Source: Cyathus striatus (lineage: Eukaryota; Basidiomycota; Agaricomycetes; Agaricales; Nidulariaceae). From it: 64,000 bases of DNA. The stretch spans positions 4,898,001 to 4,962,000 of the forward strand of contig JAOVFP010000003.1 in NCBI GenBank assembly GCA_025738555.1, given 5' to 3'. The notes under the pieces are model-generated. The model saw nothing but the letters and a program-made list of their open reading frames with translations. It was not told the origin of the DNA and made no database searches. Of this stretch, positions 63,012 through 64,000 are shown one piece after another. The position numbers were made by a program, and so were the translations under genes. Every line of letters begins with the position of its first letter. Position 1 is the first letter of the stretch.

Positions 63012-63673
63012 TGTCATATCCCGTATCGCCTACCTCCAGACTCCTATGCTTTACTCCGCCTTTTCCTTTGCTTACTCCGAACCTTGCTTACACTCTTAGT
63101 ATTACATACTGATTACTGTACATAGATTACTCTTGTTTCCTTTCTTCTGTTCTACTGAGCTATCCCCTCAGTAATGTAGTATACATCTCATAGTGAGTCA
63201 CTTATCATTCTTAAGTGCACCACTATCTGTTTTACTTTACACCGCCATACGCGCTCACTTCTCTGATGCATTTTATTATGTTTAATTAGTTATAGTCTTC
63301 ATTCTATGTATGCCTACCCTGACCGTACTTCTCTGCTGGCCTTGGCCAGCGGCCTTTACTTACTCCGAGTCTCTAGTATTTAAGTAGTACTTGATTTGTA
63401 CTTAGACTTTAGTTTCGTATTGAACTACATCCTCACCCTTTCGTCTGACTTGAGTTACACCTCTCATCTTCTGTCTCTTGTCTTCTCCGAAGGGCTTGCC
63501 CTTACTCCGAAATCCAGGACCAGGAATCCCAGGGGCGCAGCACATAAGCTGAAGCCGAAGTCCTACCCCCTGAGTTATCATTCTCTGCCTTCGTCTATTT
63601 CTCACCCCTTGTTTCTCTGCAGTCACTCTCTCGTACTCCGCCGCCAAGTCAGGCTAGGGGCACGGTCGTGACA
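63012..63673. mobile_element. Solo LTR (Ty3/Gypsy-type) with 5-bp target-site duplication
   Basis: The 662-bp segment starts TGTCAT and ends GTGACA, with the TG...CA ends and short inverted repeat TGTCA/TGACA of LTRs. It is flanked on both sides by GAGGG (63007-63011 and 63674-63678), a 5-bp target duplication made by integrase. No internal retrotransposon sequence is present on either side, so it is a solo LTR left by recombination. Inside, TACTCCG recurs at least five times, and TATTTAAG (63378-63385) could serve as the promoter. Confidence 0.85.
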
Positions 63674-64000
63674 GAGGGAGTAATTGAGCACAAAAGTAGA
63701 GGTGGTGTTGGTTGGCGTTGGTGGCTGGTAGAGTCATCTAAAAATAGAGTACATACCGCATTTGGTAATTAATCGGCTTAGTCAGCTCCAATAGGTAGAT
63801 AGGGTACCCCAGCTTGATGATTTCAAAAAAATCGACCCCAGGTCGATTATTCTATTTCGTGAGCACCCTTGAGTTTCATTCCACTTAACTACTTCTCTGA
63901 ATTCTACATCATCCAGATTCCACTCTTACCTACCTCATTGCAACTCATTGTCAAATCCATATGATGTTTTCAACCAATTCATAATAATTACATGTATGTA
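63674..64000. other. Flank of the solo LTR, no gene seen
   Basis: AT-rich DNA without a significant open frame up to the window end. Confidence 0.4.

Overview
The window reads as nuclear DNA of an agaricomycete (mushroom-forming basidiomycete). The genes are dense, on both strands, and cut by many 45-60 nt GT-AG introns. They include families typical of that group: an F-box protein of the basidiomycete type, a DUF6534 membrane protein, a CMCJ/AsaB-like protein, a GH7 cellobiohydrolase with a CBM1, an oligopeptide transporter and a CYP64-like P450. A U2 snRNA with the invariant branch-point recognition sequence is also present. Where stated, I joined exons by hand and checked that the summed exon length is a multiple of three.

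Layout. 1-620: 3' part of an IND1/NUBPL Fe-S assembly ATPase (+). 1489-2889: F-box protein (+). 3322-4461: ubiquitin-conjugating enzyme with a C-terminal tail carrying two SUMO-interaction-like motifs (+), convergent with a very long SUV39/Clr4-type SET methyltransferase (4679-9607, -). 10077-12609: CorA-like protein (-). 14744-16252: DUF6534 protein (+). 16567-16758: U2 snRNA (+). 18097-19050: CMCJ/AsaB-like protein (+), tail to tail with a heavily intronated OPT oligopeptide transporter (19468-24854, -). 28200-28435: broken inverted copy of the 3' end of the UTP22 gene. 29056-31419: ArsB/DASS-type permease (-). 32459-36692: UTP22/Nrap (-). 37162-38219: GNAT acetyltransferase (+), followed by its decayed tandem copy (38390-39249). 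39403-41704: cytochrome P450 (-). 44143-44979: INO80 subunit Ies6 (-), head to head with the PUF6 gene (45130-47533, +). 47755-49227: mitochondrial stomatin-like SPFH protein (-). 50526-52342: secreted GH7 cellobiohydrolase (+). 53396-55350: unrecognised protein built from a duplicated module (-). 57058-58885: VHS-GAT trafficking adaptor (+). 58886-64000: AT-rich, repeat-rich end with a 55-bp tandem repeat, a PHD-like ORF and a 662-bp solo LTR with a 5-bp target duplication.

The genes do not form an evident cluster; most are housekeeping (chromatin, ribosome biogenesis, mitochondria, trafficking). Three themes stand out. Many genes contain micro-exons of 12-24 nt, and one start codon is split by an intron. 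Two otherwise intact genes (SET, SPFH) each lack exactly one base in a homopolymer. Local duplication followed by decay is seen for UTP22, the GNAT gene and the 53-55 kb gene.
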